A stretch of 64,000 nucleotides of DNA, from contig JAFMOC010000835.1 of the NCBI GenBank assembly GCA_019802505.1, forward strand, positions 1 to 64,000. Direction: 5' to 3'. Made by a program: the position numbers and the translations under genes. Under the pieces are notes generated by a model. The model did not search any database and was not told where the DNA came from. It worked only from the letters and a program-made list of their open reading frames with translations. This stretch comes from Corydoras sp. C115 (Eukaryota; Chordata; Actinopteri; Siluriformes; Callichthyidae). Positions 46,690 through 59,291 of the stretch are shown in pieces (positions within the stretch are counted from its first letter, which is position 1; the number at the start of each line of letters is the position of its first letter).

Positions 46690-47640
46690 GAAGATGAGCA
46701 GAGTGAGACGCCCAGAGTGCAAGACAGACAAGCACAGCGAGTAAGACAGAGTGAGACACAGAGCGAGACAGAGACACCCAGAGTGAGAGACACAGAGAGC
46801 GAGACAGAGAGCATGACAGACAGACTGAGAGTGAGAGACAGACACAGACAGTGAGACAGTGAGCGAGACAGACACAGAGAGCAAGACTGAGACACCCAGA
46901 GAGCAACACAGACAAGCACAGAGAGTGAGACAGAGAGCAAGACCGACAGACACAGAGTGAGAGACACAGAGCGAGACACAGACACCCAGAGTGAGACAGA
47001 CACAGAGAGCGAGACAGACAGAGTGAGACAGAGAGCAAGACAGACAGACACAGAGTGAGAGACAGTGAGCGGGACAGACACAGAGAGCAAGACTGAGACG
47101 CCCAGAGTGCAAGACTGACGAGCACAGAGAGTGAGACAGAGAGCAAGACAGACAGACACCCAGAGTGAGACAGACACCCAGAGTGAGACAGAGAGCAAGA
47201 CAGACAGACACAGAGAGTGAGACAGTGAGCGGGACAGACAGACACAGAGAGCAAGACTGAGACGCCCAGAGTGCAAGACAGACAAGCACAGAGAGTGAGA
47301 CAGAGAGCAAGACAGACAGACACAGAGTGAAACACCCAGAGCGAGAGTGAGACAGAAAGCAAGACAGACACAGAGTGAGAGACAGACACAGAGAGCAAGA
47401 CTGAGACGCCCAGAGTGCAAGACAGACAAGCACAGAGAGTGAGACAGACAGACACAGAGTGGAACACCCAGAGCGAGAGTGAGACAGAGAGCAAGACAGA
47501 CAGACACAGAGTGAGAGACAGACACAGAGTGAGAGACAGACACAGAGAGTGAGACAGAGAGCGAGACAGACAGACACAGAGAGCAAGACACAGCGAGACA
47601 CCCAGAGAGAGCAAGACCGAGTGAGACACCCGGAGTGCTC
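46690..47640. repeat. GAGACAGA purine-rich array with higher-order units
   Basis: Short units (GAGACAGA, CAGACACAGAGA) build longer blocks marked by CCCAGAGTGCAAGAC near 46711, 47101, 47267 and 47411. Purine-rich on the plus strand, opposite to the array at 43.9 kb. Confidence 0.95.
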
Positions 47641-48340
47641 CCTGAAGTTTGAATAATGTGGTTTGGGGGGTTTGGAGCGGCGCCCTGACCCCGGCGTTTG
47701 CGTTCGCTCTGTTCGGTGTGTCTGAGCGAGGCAGATGTGAGGCGCTGACCTTTTATTACCCCGGCGCTGGAACATGTTTGAAGCTCGTGCCTCTGATGAC
47801 ACTGTTTGTGTAACTCCCGGTTCTGCTGTGAGGGAACCCGGCTGTGTGGTACAGTGAGGAGAATGCCTGTGGGCTTAAGTAGCTTCTTTAACAGAATGCA
47901 GATCGACCCCCCCCCCCACCCCACCCCTCTGTTAACACTTGGGAATTTGACATGCCGCTTCCCTCGCTCGAGCCTCCTTCATCAACATGCTTCAGTAAGA
48001 AGCAGTCGTATTCGGCCGGGACGCGTTCGTAACTCTTTAACTTTTCAGCTCGTTCGTTATGTTAACGGTTCCCTCCTCTCAGCACGCCATCCAATGTCTG
48101 AACCTCGTCCACGCGAGCGCTCGTCTAACCAGAAGCCCCGCGGCTGTCGCTTAATGATTAATTATACCGCCACGGAGGAGCGGATCGGGGCAAAGCTACG
48201 TCCTGACCCAATAAGGACGTGTGCACGGGCGACTGCGTGATCGTTCCTTAAAAATGTGCCTAAAACAAGGAACCCGTCTTTTTTTGGTAACGAATGTGAC
48301 CAGCAGGGGTTTAAAAAGTCTTTTAAAATTAAAACAAAAT
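47641..48340. other. Unique GC-balanced island
   Basis: CpG-containing, with a C-run at about 47909-47918. A 144-codon plus frame (47806-48237) has no recognised domain or splice context. Confidence 0.35.
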
Positions 48341-48353
48341 TCTTATAAGTTAG

Positions 48354-48693
48354 ACAGGGTGGCACAGTGGCTTAGTGGTTGGCATGTTCTCCTCTCAGCA
48401 CTAGGGATTCCCGGTTCGAATCCCCATCTGGGTGGAGTTTCCATGTTCTCCCCGTGTCCACGTGGGTTTCCTCCGGGTTCTCCGGTTTCCTCTCACAGTC
48501 CAAAAACATGGATCAAGTCAATTGAGTTCTCCAAATTGCCTCATATAGTGTGTATGTGTGTGTGTGTGCAGTGATGGATTGGTGTCCTGTCCTGGGTGTA
48601 TCTGCCCAGCGCCCGAAACGTTCTCCCCTGGATGGGCATGGGGAACCCCCCCCGCGACCCTAATAGAGGATAAAGCAGAAGATAATGAATGGA
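48354..48693 (+). mobile_element. V-SINE with 11-bp target site duplication
   Basis: Full-length plus copy flanked by TTATAAGTTAG at 48343-48353 and 48694-48704. Confidence 0.92.
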
Positions 48694-48794
48694 TTATAAG
48701 TTAGGAATGAGATGATTACAGACTCGGATAGATTATTTTTCCAGGCCATCATTATTATTATTATGCAATAATTAACTTTAATTAATCTAAATTT

Positions 48795-49175
48795 TTTTTA
48801 AATGAAAACACACAAAAGAACATTTTAACTTTAACTGTTAAAGGTAAAGTAAAAATATAGTGGCGTATCCATCCATTATCTTCCAATTTATCCTATATTA
48901 GGGTCACGGGGGAGGGGGGGGTCCCTATGCCCATCCAGGGGAGAACGTTTCGGGCGCTGGGTAGATACACCCAGGACAGGACACCAATCTATCACTGGAC
49001 ACACATTCACTCACACATACACACTCTATATGGGGCAATTTGGAGAACTCAATTGACCTTGATCCATGTTTTGGGACTGTGGGAGGAAACCGGAGAACCT
49101 AGAGGAAACCCACGCGGACACGGGGAGAACATGGAAACTCCATCCAGATGGGGATTTGAACTGGGAATCCCTAGT
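48795..49175 (-). mobile_element. V-SINE (-) plus flank, duplicated at 51.8 kb
   Basis: The minus copy (48870-49175) is cut at CCCTAGTGAG where the next array begins. The 70-bp flank on its tail side (ACATTTTAACTTTAACTGTT ... AAATATAGTGGCGTATCC) is repeated almost exactly at 51798-51852. Confidence 0.87.
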
Positions 49176-49177
49176 GA

Positions 49178-50012
49178 GCGAGACAGAGACAGTAAGAGAG
49201 CGAGACAGACAGAGAGTAAGTAAGAGAGCGAGACAGACAGACGCAGAGAGCGAGACAAACGCAGAGAGGGCAAGACAGACCGAGAGTGAGTAAGAGAGCG
49301 AGACAGACAGACGCAGAGAGCGAGACAAACGCAGAGAGGGCAAGACAGACCGAGAGTGAGTAAGAGAGCGAGACAGACAGACGCAGAGAGCGAGACAAAC
49401 GCAGAGAGGGCAAGACAGACAGAGAGTAAGTAAGAGAGCGAGACACAGATGCAGAGAGTGAGACAGACAGACGCTGAGAGGGCAAGACAGACAGAGTATG
49501 TAAGAGCAAGACAGACAGAGAGTAAGAGGGCGAGACAGACGGACGCAGAGAGCGAGACAAACGCAGTAAGAGGGCAAGACAGACAGAGTGTAAGTAAGAG
49601 AGCGAGACAGACAAACGCAGAGAGGGCAAGACAGACAGAGTGTAAGTAAGAGAGCGAGACACAGATGCAGAGAGTGAGACAGACAGACGCTGAGAGGGCA
49701 AGACAGACCGAGTATGTAAGAGCAAGACAGACAGAGAGTAAGAGGGCGAGACAGACGGAGCAGAGAGCGAGACAGAGAGTAAGCGGGTGAGACAGACACA
49801 GTAAGAGACACATAGCGAGAGATCGAGACAGACAGACAGACCCCAAAGATCGAGACAGACAGACGTAGAGTAAGATGGCGAGACAGACACACAGATTGAG
49901 ACACAGGGAGCAAGAGAGCAAGGCAGACGAAAGTGCGAGAGAATGAGACAGACAGACACGGAGAACTAGACGGACAGCGAGAGAGTGAGACAGACACTGG
50001 GAGACAGACGGA
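49178..50012. repeat. GAGACAGA array with 70-bp higher-order unit
   Basis: AACGCAGAGAGGGCAAGACA occurs near 49258, 49328 and 49398, a period of 70 bp; the rest is built of shuffled versions of the same blocks. Purine-rich on the plus strand. Confidence 0.93.
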
Positions 50013-50260
50013 GGGGAGTTTTGGATCCAAGCTTTAAACAGATCAGATTAAATCACTGCTCTCTTCTTTATAACGACATTTAATATGCTGTTAAATTACT
50101 GACACCAAAAAAATCAACTACAGGACCAATAAGCCCCTCCATCACTGTACAGAAGACGTTCCGTTCCATTTTAATAACGAGAGCAGCTGCTGGCAGCAGA
50201 GACATGAGGACATGGAGCAGATTATAGTCGCATACATGTGAAGTGGATCAGAACATTTTT

Positions 50261-50297
<37 letters not shown>

Positions 50298-51260
50298 CCT
50301 GGACGTGTTTCAGTAAACGAGACCCGAAAAAATGAAAAGTTGGCCTGAACTGGAACCAGACTGCGAGGAAAATGTGAGCTTTTGTTTTTATTTGTTGGAC
50401 TTTGCTCTAAATACACCATTCTCCCAGAACACATACCTTCAGCTTTAATAACAGATTTGAGAGCTTGATTACCGATTACCACATGTTCCACGCCGGCACC
50501 TGTGAGCACATTGTACCGGACCCCTCGCCCCTCGCCGGACAGCTCCTATAAAGTTCTGATTTCGTCTTTCGGGCACAAATCCATAGCAAAGCTCCCTCAA
50601 TGATGTGGTTTATAAGCCTTGGGACAGTTCATGTCCACTAGTAATGATGTAAGGTGATCTGATGCCAGCGATTGTGGTGTTTTTATAGTCTCCTAGAAAC
50701 ATTTTGCGGCTGCGGAGACGGTGGGGGGAGTCGGTCCAGGGACTTGCGTGGGGTTTGGGCCGGAGCCTGTGCTTTGTTACTGAGCCAGAGTCACTGTAAT
50801 CCCCACTAATTATTCCACAGGGCTTCATCAAACCCGACCCTGACGAGCCCCGGCCCCGTTCTGGACACTCGCTTCCTAACAGCCTGCGGGCTTCCCTGCT
50901 CCTTCTGAACACGTTGTAAAGTGTTTTACAGAGGATGCAAACGCTCACTGTTGATTCGACACGTGATCTGGTCGAAGGTTCCGAGACCTACGGGACGTCC
51001 ACGTCTCACAGAGCACTCAGATGTGAGGGGTGAGGTGAGACAGAACGATCGTTAACGTTCCATTAAAGCAGGATATACGGTTTATTATCTTCACACTGCA
51101 TTTAAATAGTGAAATAAAGGGGCGTGGTCATTTATTTAAGGTCTGTTTGAGGATTGGTGGTTCCACTTGAGTTGCACTGTTGATTGGATGTCATTACCGT
51201 ACGCTGAGGAACATGTGCAGCACTTATGAGCTGAAACACCGGATGTTACAGAGCGACATG
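50013..51260. other. Unique sequence with poly-T tract
   Basis: T-run at about 50262-50297. The part 50580-50960 is repeat-free and GC-balanced, with no convincing exon; candidate non-coding regulatory DNA. Confidence 0.35.
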
Positions 51261-51265
51261 GTGTC

Positions 51266-51456
51266 AGTCAAAAGTTTGGACACGCCCCCTTCTTGGTTCC
51301 ACTTGCGTATAGAGGGACTTTGAACTTTACAATTACAGACTGTGGTCCTTGTGTTTGTTCGTCCTCTGTTGGTTCTTTGTTCTCTATTTTGGCCAGAAAC
51401 ATCACAGAACAGTTATTATTTGGGTGGTGGATTGTTCACTGTCACTTCTGCAGTGT
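51266..51456 (-). mobile_element. Terminal part of the CAGTCAAAAG DNA element
   Basis: Starts with CAGTCAAAAGTTTGGACACG, the reverse of the 55.8-kb terminus, and continues with TTACAATTACAGACTGTGGT and TTATTTGGGTGGTGGATTG. It is truncated and followed by a V-SINE piece. Confidence 0.65.
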
Positions 51457-51459
51457 TCA

Positions 51460-51595
51460 GGTTCAAATCCCAATCTGGTGGAGGTTCCATGTTCTCCCCG
51501 TGTCTGCATGGGTTTCCTTCAGGTTCTCCAGTTTCCTCCCACAGGCCAAAAACATGGATTCATGGTAAATTCATGCTCTAAATTGCCCCATATAG

Positions 51596-51600
<5 letters not shown>
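51460..51600 (+). mobile_element. V-SINE central fragment
   Basis: B box to CCCCATATAG, 3' end replaced by (TG)n(TA)n at about 51600-51642. Confidence 0.8.
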
Positions 51601-51645
<45 letters not shown>

Positions 51646-51713
51646 ATATGTGTTCTGTATTGAAACTACAACCCTTATCTGAATAAAGGTCTTTTATTAA
51701 TATTATTATTATT

Positions 51714-52202
51714 ATCCATCCATTATTTTCTGCTTCATCCTCTGTTAGAGTCGCGGGGTGGGGTTAATTAATCTAATAAAAAATAAAAACGCACTAAAGA
51801 ACATTTTAACTTTAACTGTTAAAGGTAAAGTAAAAATATAGTGGCGTATCCATCCATTATCTTCCTATTTATCCTCTACTAGGGTCGCGTGCGGGGTGGG
51901 GGGTTTCCCCATGCCCATCTAGGGGAGAACGTTTTGGGCGCTGGGCAGATACACCCAGGACAGTATGCCAATCTATCGCTGGGCAGACACGCACTCACAC
52001 ACACACACTCTATATGGGGCAATTTGGAGGACTCAATTGACTTGATCAGTTTCCATCCCACAGTCCAAAAACATGGGAGAACCCGGAGGAAACCCACGCG
52101 GACACAGGGAGAACATGGAAACTCCACCCAAATGGGGATTCGAACCGGGAATCCCTAATGCTGAGAGGAGAACATGCTAACCACTAAGCCACCATGCAGC
52201 CC
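51714..52202 (-). mobile_element. V-SINE tail fragment and full minus copy
   Basis: A short tail piece lies at 51714-51765; the main copy is 51848-52202, with reverse head ending CCACCATGCAGCCC. Its flank 51782-51848 duplicates the flank of the 48.87-kb copy. The V-domain shows a local scramble (TCCCACAGTCCAAAAACATG in the opposite orientation near 52056). Confidence 0.85.
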
Positions 52203-52259
52203 TATTATTATTTTATTTTATTTTTTTTTTTTTTTACGCATAACTGAGTGAACTGTGGT

Positions 52260-52810
52260 CTTTTAAGGCCCTATACATAGTTTACACTTTCTGAGAATCA
52301 AGAAGCTCATGTAAACGTGTGAATTAGTTACTAACAGCAGCTCTGACGCGGTCAGATTAAAGGCGGGCTGAAGGTGTCCATGACTTCTTGTTTTTGTTTT
52401 TTGCGCTTGGCTGACAGCGCCGCTCTTCCCAGTCACTTCAGCATTCTCCAGTTTCCCCGAGTCCGAAAGCTGTTTTCCGATCATTGTGACCGTGTTGCAC
52501 CGTTGAGGATTTGGAAACGCGATCGTGGCTCTGAGCTCATCTCGCCGGTGGGCCCCTCGCACCCTGTTCCTTGTAAGCGTTGCACGCAGCGTAACGCTCG
52601 TCTGTCAGAGCGCACATCTGGCAGGGTTCAGCTCTGGAGATGAGCACCGGGAAGCTGGTTCGCTTTAACGGTGAGGGAAAGATTTAGTGTCATGTTCCTT
52701 ATTCTCTGCTTTCCAAAGGTTTAAAAAAGTGACACAAAGTATGTGGAAAAAAAAAAGCAAGGCCTTTGAAATGGATATAACAGCTTTCATATTACTCCAG
52801 TTCATAGAAC
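52260..52810. other. Unique island
   Basis: No gene signal. CpG-containing near 52490-52640. Confidence 0.3.
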
Positions 52811-52812
52811 CT

Positions 52813-53105
52813 GATGATTTAGAACAGCACCGAGCGCCGCGTTGTGTTTTGTACAGTTGTTCAATATTTCACACTGTAGTCTCCTATTGGTGTGTAATAA
52901 ACCCGGAGGAAACCCACGCGGACACAGGGAGAACATTGAAACTCTACCCAGATGGGGATTCGAACCGGGAAACCCTAGCGCTGAGAGGAGAACATGCTAA
53001 CCACTAAGCCACCATGATGATTTAGAACAGCACCGAGCGCCGCGTTGTGTTTTGTACAGTTGTTCAATATTTCACACTGTAGTCTCCTATTGGTGTGTAA
53101 TAAAG
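52813..53105 (-). repeat. ~90-bp direct repeat flanking a truncated V-SINE
   Basis: GATGATTTAGAACAGCACCG through TTGGTGTGTAATAAA is present at about 52813-52902 and exactly again at 53016-53105. Between them lies the 5' part of a minus-strand V-SINE (52903-53015). The repeat is far longer than normal SINE target duplications. Confidence 0.92.
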
Positions 53106-53117
53106 CTGTGTGTAATT

Positions 53118-53446
53118 GGTGGTTTAGTGGTTGGCATGTTCTCCTCTCAGCGCTGGTGATTCCAGGTTCGAATCCCAATCTGGGTGGAGTTTCCATGTTC
53201 TCCCCATGTCTGCGTAGGCTTCCTCTGGGTTCTCCGGTTTCCTCCCACAGTCCAAAAACATGGATTCAAGGTCGATTTAATGCTCTAAATTGCCCTGTAT
53301 TGCTGGTGTGAGTGTGTCCAGTGATCGATTGGCGCCCTGTCCTGATTGTATCTGCCCAGCACTCTAAAAGTTCTCCTGAATACTGAATAATGGGGAACCT
53401 CTCCCCCCCAAAGCCACCCTAGTAGAGGACAAGCAGAAGATGAATG
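53118..53446 (+). mobile_element. V-SINE, diverged
   Basis: Head (GGTTTAGTGGTTGGC), V-domain, shortened and altered body, short GAATGG tail. Confidence 0.8.
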
Positions 53447-53447
53447 G

Positions 53448-53776
53448 ACTATTAGGGTCGCGGGGGGGGGGTTCCCCATACCCATCCAGGGGAGAATGTC
53501 TCAGGTTCTGGGCTGTCCTGGGCAGATACACCCAGGACAGGGCACCAATCTATCACTGGACACACACTCACTCACACAAACACACTCTATATGGGGCAAT
53601 TTGGAGAGCTCAATTGACTTGATCCATATTTTTGGACTGTGGGATGAAACCGGAGAACCCGGAGGAAACCCACGCGGACACGGGGAGAACATGGAAACTC
53701 CATCCAGATGGGGATTCAAACCAGGAATCCCTAGCGCTGAGAGGCGAACGTGCTAACCACTAAGCCACCGTGCCGG
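53448..53776 (-). mobile_element. V-SINE, minus strand
   Basis: Body to head, missing most of the tail; it abuts the previous copy tail to tail. Confidence 0.85.
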
Positions 53777-53813
53777 CGCTTTTATTTATTTATATTTAAT
53801 TTATCTTCTGCTT

Positions 53814-54162
53814 GGGCGGCACGGCGGCTTAGCTTGTTCTCCTCTCAGCGCTGGGCCTTCCCGGTTCGAATGCCCATCTGGATGGAGTTTCCATGTTCTC
53901 CCCGTGTCCGCGTGGGTTTCCTCCGGGTTCTCCGGTTTCCTCCCACAGTCCAAAAAAATGGATCAAGTTAATTGAGTTCTCTAAATTGCCCCATATAGAG
54001 TGTGTCTGTGTGAGTGAGTGTGTGTCCAGTGATGGATTGGCGCCCTGTCCTGGGTGTATCTGCCCAGCGCCTGACTTTCTCCCCTGGATGGGCATGGGGA
54101 ACCCCCCCGCGACCCTAATAGAGGATAAAGCGGGAGATAATGAATGAATGAATGAATGAATA
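53814..54162 (+). mobile_element. V-SINE, full length
   Basis: Head with a small deletion (GGCTTAGCTTG), complete V-domain, (GAAT)n tail. Confidence 0.87.
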
Positions 54163-54289
54163 AATAAAAGCTTGGTGAGGGGGGTAAGGCCGGACTTTGT
54201 GCTTACTCTTACCTGACGATGCTGACCCCACCCCCCCAACCACAAAATGTTATTAGTGCCCCCTCCACCCTGCAATCTGGTACAAGCTG

Positions 54290-54541
54290 CATTAACAAGC
54301 TGTCCGTAAGGCAGAATCTCTAAACAGTTTTAAGAAACTACTTAAGACGCATCTATTTAACAAATACCTGTTATAAAAAAAAAAAAATTTAAAAAAATTA
54401 AAAAAAGCAGCTTCGAATAACAATCAGGTTTGATGAACTTACAGTATAGTTGGTTCTCTCCATGGCTTCTGACTTGTGATGTTCTCATTTGTAAGTCGCT
54501 TTGGATAAAAGCGTCTGCTAAATGACTAAATGTAAATGTTA
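54290..54541 (+). mobile_element. L2 LINE 3' end (C-terminus of ORF2 plus tail)
   Basis: From 54302 one frame reads VRKAESLNSFKKLLKTHLF then NKYLL and a TAA at 54374-54376, the characteristic C-terminus of L2/CR1-clade reverse transcriptase proteins. The 3' UTR contains an A-run (54376-54408) and ends with GTAAGTCGCTTTGGATAAAA and GCGTCTGCTAAATGACTAAA. It is a 5'-truncated copy without RT or endonuclease domains. Its tail is the one borrowed by the L2-tailed SINEs in this window. Confidence 0.85.
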
Positions 54542-55045
54542 ACACTACAGGATTAGACAAAGGAACAATAGAAAACCACACATTGGGGGGGGGGGGTGGG
54601 GTCTGATCTGAGTTGCACAGAGAGCGTGCTGATCGCTCACCTTAGTCATCAGTGTTTGAGGTGTTGTTTGGAATTGAAGTCGTAGCTACGCCGTAGCTTC
54701 ATGCAGGATGCTGACCGGGTCTCAGGTTTATTATTGGTTTTTAATGATCACACATCCTGTAACCCGCCGCTGAACTCCGGCGAACATGTCGCTGTAACGC
54801 TCGACTTGTGTAACCTAGGCGACCGATGTAAACATGAAAGTGCAACAGCTTGCTGCAGTGATGGTTCATGCCTCTCTGCTCACTCGACTCCCAACGTAAA
54901 CAAAGAACCAAATCAGGAACGGGGTGGGTTCCAGAGGAGCAGAACGTGAGGACGAGCAGTGCATGTGTTAAACATGATCCGTGTGATGACCAGGGATATC
55001 CTCAAAGTTCTACTTTTTTAATCATACAACACCTTTTTGCTCCAT
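54542..55045. other. Unique sequence
   Basis: G-run at about 54585-54600; no gene signal. Confidence 0.3.
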
Positions 55046-55825
55046 GTTCTCAGTTCCACTTTGTAAAGATGGACTTAGTAGTTCTACAATTCCATTCTGT
55101 AGTCCATCTGTGTGTGTTCTACAGTACATACTGTGTACGTCCCCCCAATAGAACCCCAATAGTAGCACCACAGAGCAGGGGTTATTTGGTGGGTGCATTA
55201 TTCCTATCCCAGCAGTGTCACTGAGGTGAAGAAATGAAACTAAACACCACCCCCCCCCCCTCACTGCATCAATCCACCACCCAAATGATACCTGTTCTGT
55301 GATGCTCCTGACCCAACAGAGAACACAGAACCAACAGGGGACAAAGAACACAGTATGTACTATAGTCCACAAACAGATGGACTTTGTAGTTCTACAGTTC
55401 CAGTCTGTAGTCCATCTGTGTGTGTTCTACAGTACATACTGTGTACGTCCCCTTTACTCTGTTCTAATGCTCAGAACCCCAGTAGTAGCACCACAGAGCA
55501 GGGGTTATTTGGTGGGTGCATTAGTCCTATCCCAGCAGTGTCACTGAGGTGGGGAAATGAAACTAACCCCCCCCCCCCACTGCATCAGTGTCACTGCAGA
55601 ACTGACAAACAATCCACCACCCAAATGATACCTGTTCTGTGATGCTGCTGACCAACAGAGAACCAAAAGGGGACAAAGAACACTGATGGACTACAGTCTG
55701 TAATTGTAAAACTACAAATATATAAAAATATGTAAAAAAAAAAAAAAAAAAAAAAATGGTAGGTGGAGGAAATGGAGAATAGAGCAAGAAGGGGGCGTGT
55801 CCAAACTTTTGACTAACTTTGTAGT
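55046..55825 (+). mobile_element. CAGTCAAAAG-type DNA element, second copy
   Basis: Two internal units begin near 55068 and 55374 (about 306 bp apart), homologous to those at 4.9-5.9 kb. The right end, GAAGGGGGCGTGTCCAAACT followed by TTTGACT, is the inverted partner of the left end at 4888 and 51266. A-run at about 55733-55756. No transposase. Confidence 0.65.
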
Positions 55826-55869
55826 TGCTTTATAATTCTATTTTATATTAAAGGCCATATGCCGGTGGA

Positions 55870-56025
55870 CCTCGAACGTTTTGGTGCTGGGCAGATACAC
55901 CCAGGACAGGGCGCCAATCTATCACTGGACACACACTCACTCACACACACACACTTTATATGGGGCAATTTGGAGGCTTCAGTTTACCTTGAATCCATGT
56001 TTTTGGACTGTGGGAGGAAACCGGA
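55870..56025 (-). mobile_element. V-SINE central fragment, minus strand
   Basis: GAACGTTTTGGTGCTGGGCAG to GGGAGGAAACCGG; both ends missing. Confidence 0.78.
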
Positions 56026-56112
56026 CCTCTTTCTCTGAATGGCTGCCCTAATGCATTCCACGCTGTCAGTGTCTCCACTTACTTACCACTGCATTATAAT
56101 TAGGCTTTTATT

Positions 56113-57021
<909 letters not shown>

Positions 57022-57029
57022 GGTGGTTG

Positions 57030-57500
57030 AATGGTTGGAGAGTAATTGCTTCCACCTGAAGCTCGCTCCGTTCCGTTAATCCAGCGCGTCCACCCTCTGC
57101 GAGGGCCCGCGGCTCCGCTCGGTTTGGCCTGCGCGATGCGCGCCGCCGTCGGCCGGCGTCCCATTGATCACGTCGAGGTCTAGCGGCTTTCTTTTTCCAC
57201 GCTCCGAAATGCCCGCTTAACATTCCGGTGCACACGCGTGTCCTAAATCACAAATGCGCCGCCGAGGTCCCCCCGCTCCTTCCAGCTAAACCCCCGTCAG
57301 GTCTCCAGGGCTTTCAGAGGCTCTGCGTATCGCTGGAAGCAATAAGACGACCCGGGAAACGACGCCGGCAGGGAGCCTTTTGTGCGCCGGAGGAGGGATC
57401 CGAACCGCGAGTCGGAGGCCAAATTCTTGTTTTAAAATCTTCCTGGGACTCTGGGTAAATGTTCATGGATGACAGGCTTTTGGAATGCTCGCCGGCGGGG
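57030..57500. promoter_or_regulatory. CpG-rich intronic island
   Basis: Dense CpG (for example GGCGTCCCATTG, GATGCGCGCCGCCG) over about 400 bp inside the intron, with no SINE. A plus frame of 76 codons (57228-57455) is not recognisable. It could be an internal promoter or enhancer; only appearance supports this. Confidence 0.4.
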
Positions 57501-57628
57501 GGGGGGGGTTCGGGTCCGGGGTGGGGGGTGGGGGGGTTGTTCGTCCAGACGCACCGCCTGGTTTAGTCATCAGTGAGCTGCTGCTGGAAGGTGAGCGTGT
57601 CGATGTGAGCACGCAAACTGACTCCAGG

Positions 57629-57665
<37 letters not shown>
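57498..57665. repeat. G-runs and poly-T tract
   Basis: G-runs at about 57498-57535; T-run at 57631-57664. Confidence 0.85.
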
Positions 57666-57779
57666 GGTGGAGGGTTCTCCACGATCGCCACCCCGCTCGT
57701 CGCAGTGGAGGCTGCGCTTTGATTTCCGTTGTCGGAAGGTTTGCTGGGTTCCGTATTGAAGATGAGAGGAGGCTTAGCC

Positions 57780-58280
57780 TTTAACACTCTTCACTATTAC
57801 CTTGGTTAATGATCACACAGCTGTCTAGACTCATGAGCCTGTGATTAAGAGCGTTAAGAGCATTCCGCCGCCACCGCTCGACGGCGTGCATCTCCTCCGG
57901 CTCCGTTAAAAAGAACCAGATGGATATCGCTTCCGATGAAATCGGCCTCCGCGCTATTCGTTTCTCTATTGTCAACCCAGTGGCATCTGAACAGACTCTG
58001 GATGTTCTGTGTCTTGGCAGCTGCCTTTGGTATGGGCTTTTAATCCGTGATTTATTTAAGGAAACAGTTTGCGCACATGCTTGCTCGGGCCTCGCGGCTG
58101 GCCGGCGCACGGTAACGCATTCATGTGTTTGCAACTGTCCTTTGTAATTTTTTTAAGTGGAGGCAAAACGAAAGTCAAGCACCATTATTTCACGTATTTT
58201 AGAAGTCTACAGGAGCTTCTGACGTCACGTTCTACTTTGGTCCTACGTTTACTTCCACGGTTTGTGTGAGGATGTGGGGA
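57780..58280. other. Repeat-free island, candidate conserved non-coding DNA
   Basis: 57800-58140 has balanced composition with TTAATGATCACACAG and GAGCCTGTGATTAAGAGCG and no exon signals. Confidence 0.35.
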
Positions 58281-58760
58281 ATTTTCTGGGGAGTCGCCCA
58301 GAAGTGTGTTTGGGAGGTCAGGCACCGATGTTTGCTACGAAGGTCCTCATTCCATCCATCCTATTATCTTCCGCTTTGTCCTATATTAGGGTCGAGGGGG
58401 GTTCCCCATGCCCATCCAGGGGAGAACGTTTTTCGGGCACCGGGCAGATACACCCAGGACAGGACACCAATCTATCACTGGGCACACACTCACTCACACA
58501 GACGCACTCTATATGGGGCAATTTGGACACTCAATTGGCCTTGATCCATGTTTTTGGACTGTGGGAGGAAACCGGAGAACCCGGAGGAAACCCACGCGGA
58601 GACGGGCAGAACATGGAAACTCCACCCAGATGGGGATTCGAACCAGGAATCCCTAGTGCTGAGAGGAGAACATGCCAACCACTAAGCCGCTGGTCCTTAT
58701 TCCAGTTTCTCCAAAGTTCCACAACAACCTCAGCCAACAAGACGTTTCTAAAGAGGGATA
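58280..58760 (-). mobile_element. V-SINE (-) nested in an older interspersed repeat
   Basis: V-SINE 58352-58688 (tail CCATCCATCC, reverse head CACTAAGCCGC) is flanked by GGTCCTCATTCCA (58341-58353) and GGTCCTTATTCCA (58689-58701), a 13-bp duplication with one mismatch. The host sequence on both sides (GGGAGGTCAGGCACCGATG; CAGTTTCTCCAAAGTTCCAC) looks like one interrupted fish repeat related to 26495-26700. Confidence 0.8.
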
Positions 58761-58984
58761 AATCAATGAGAACGGGCTTTATTTACCATTCATCACAGAA
58801 CACGCAGGTTTCCCAAACCTGGGAGTATTCTGGGAGTATCTATTGCCCCCCCCTTCCCCAAATCCAAAGCAATGACTCTGAACATCAGGGCTTTTGTTGG
58901 TAGGTACTAGACTCGTACATCTTTATGTAATAGATCTGTGGTTTCAAGGTGTTTAAATTATTTTGTAGTGGTGATTTGTTTATT

Positions 58985-59291
58985 GGGCGGCACGGTGGCT
59001 TAGTGGTTAGCATGTTCTTCTCTCAGCACTAGGGATTCCCGGTTCGAATCCCAATCTGGGTGGTCCATGTTCTCCCCGTGTCCGCGTGGGTTTCCTCCAG
59101 GTTCTCCAGTTTCCTCCCACAGTCCAAAAACATGGATCAAGGTCAGTTGAATTCTCCAAATTGCCCCATATAGAGTGTGTCTGTGTGAGTGAGTGTGTGT
59201 CCAGTGATATATTGGCCTCCTGTCCTGGGTGTATCTGCCCAGCGCCCGAAACGTTCTCCCCTAGTAGAGGATAAAGCAGAAGATGGATGGA
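58985..59291 (+). mobile_element. V-SINE with target site duplication
   Basis: Head to (ATGG)n with the C-run segment deleted (CTCCCCTAGTAGAGG). ATTTGTTTATT before and ATTTGTTTACT after are an 11-bp duplication with one mismatch. Confidence 0.87.

Noticed and set aside
43870..50030. Long Cys/Leu/Ser/Val and Arg/Thr/Asp/Gln-rich frames up to 415 codons
   Set aside because: Products of GTCTGTCT and GAGACAGA arrays; both strands and multiple frames are open.
57130..57460. Possible alternative first exon of the glypican gene in the CpG-rich intronic island
   Set aside because: No signal peptide, glypican motif or recognisable donor in a suitable phase was found; left as a possible regulatory island only.
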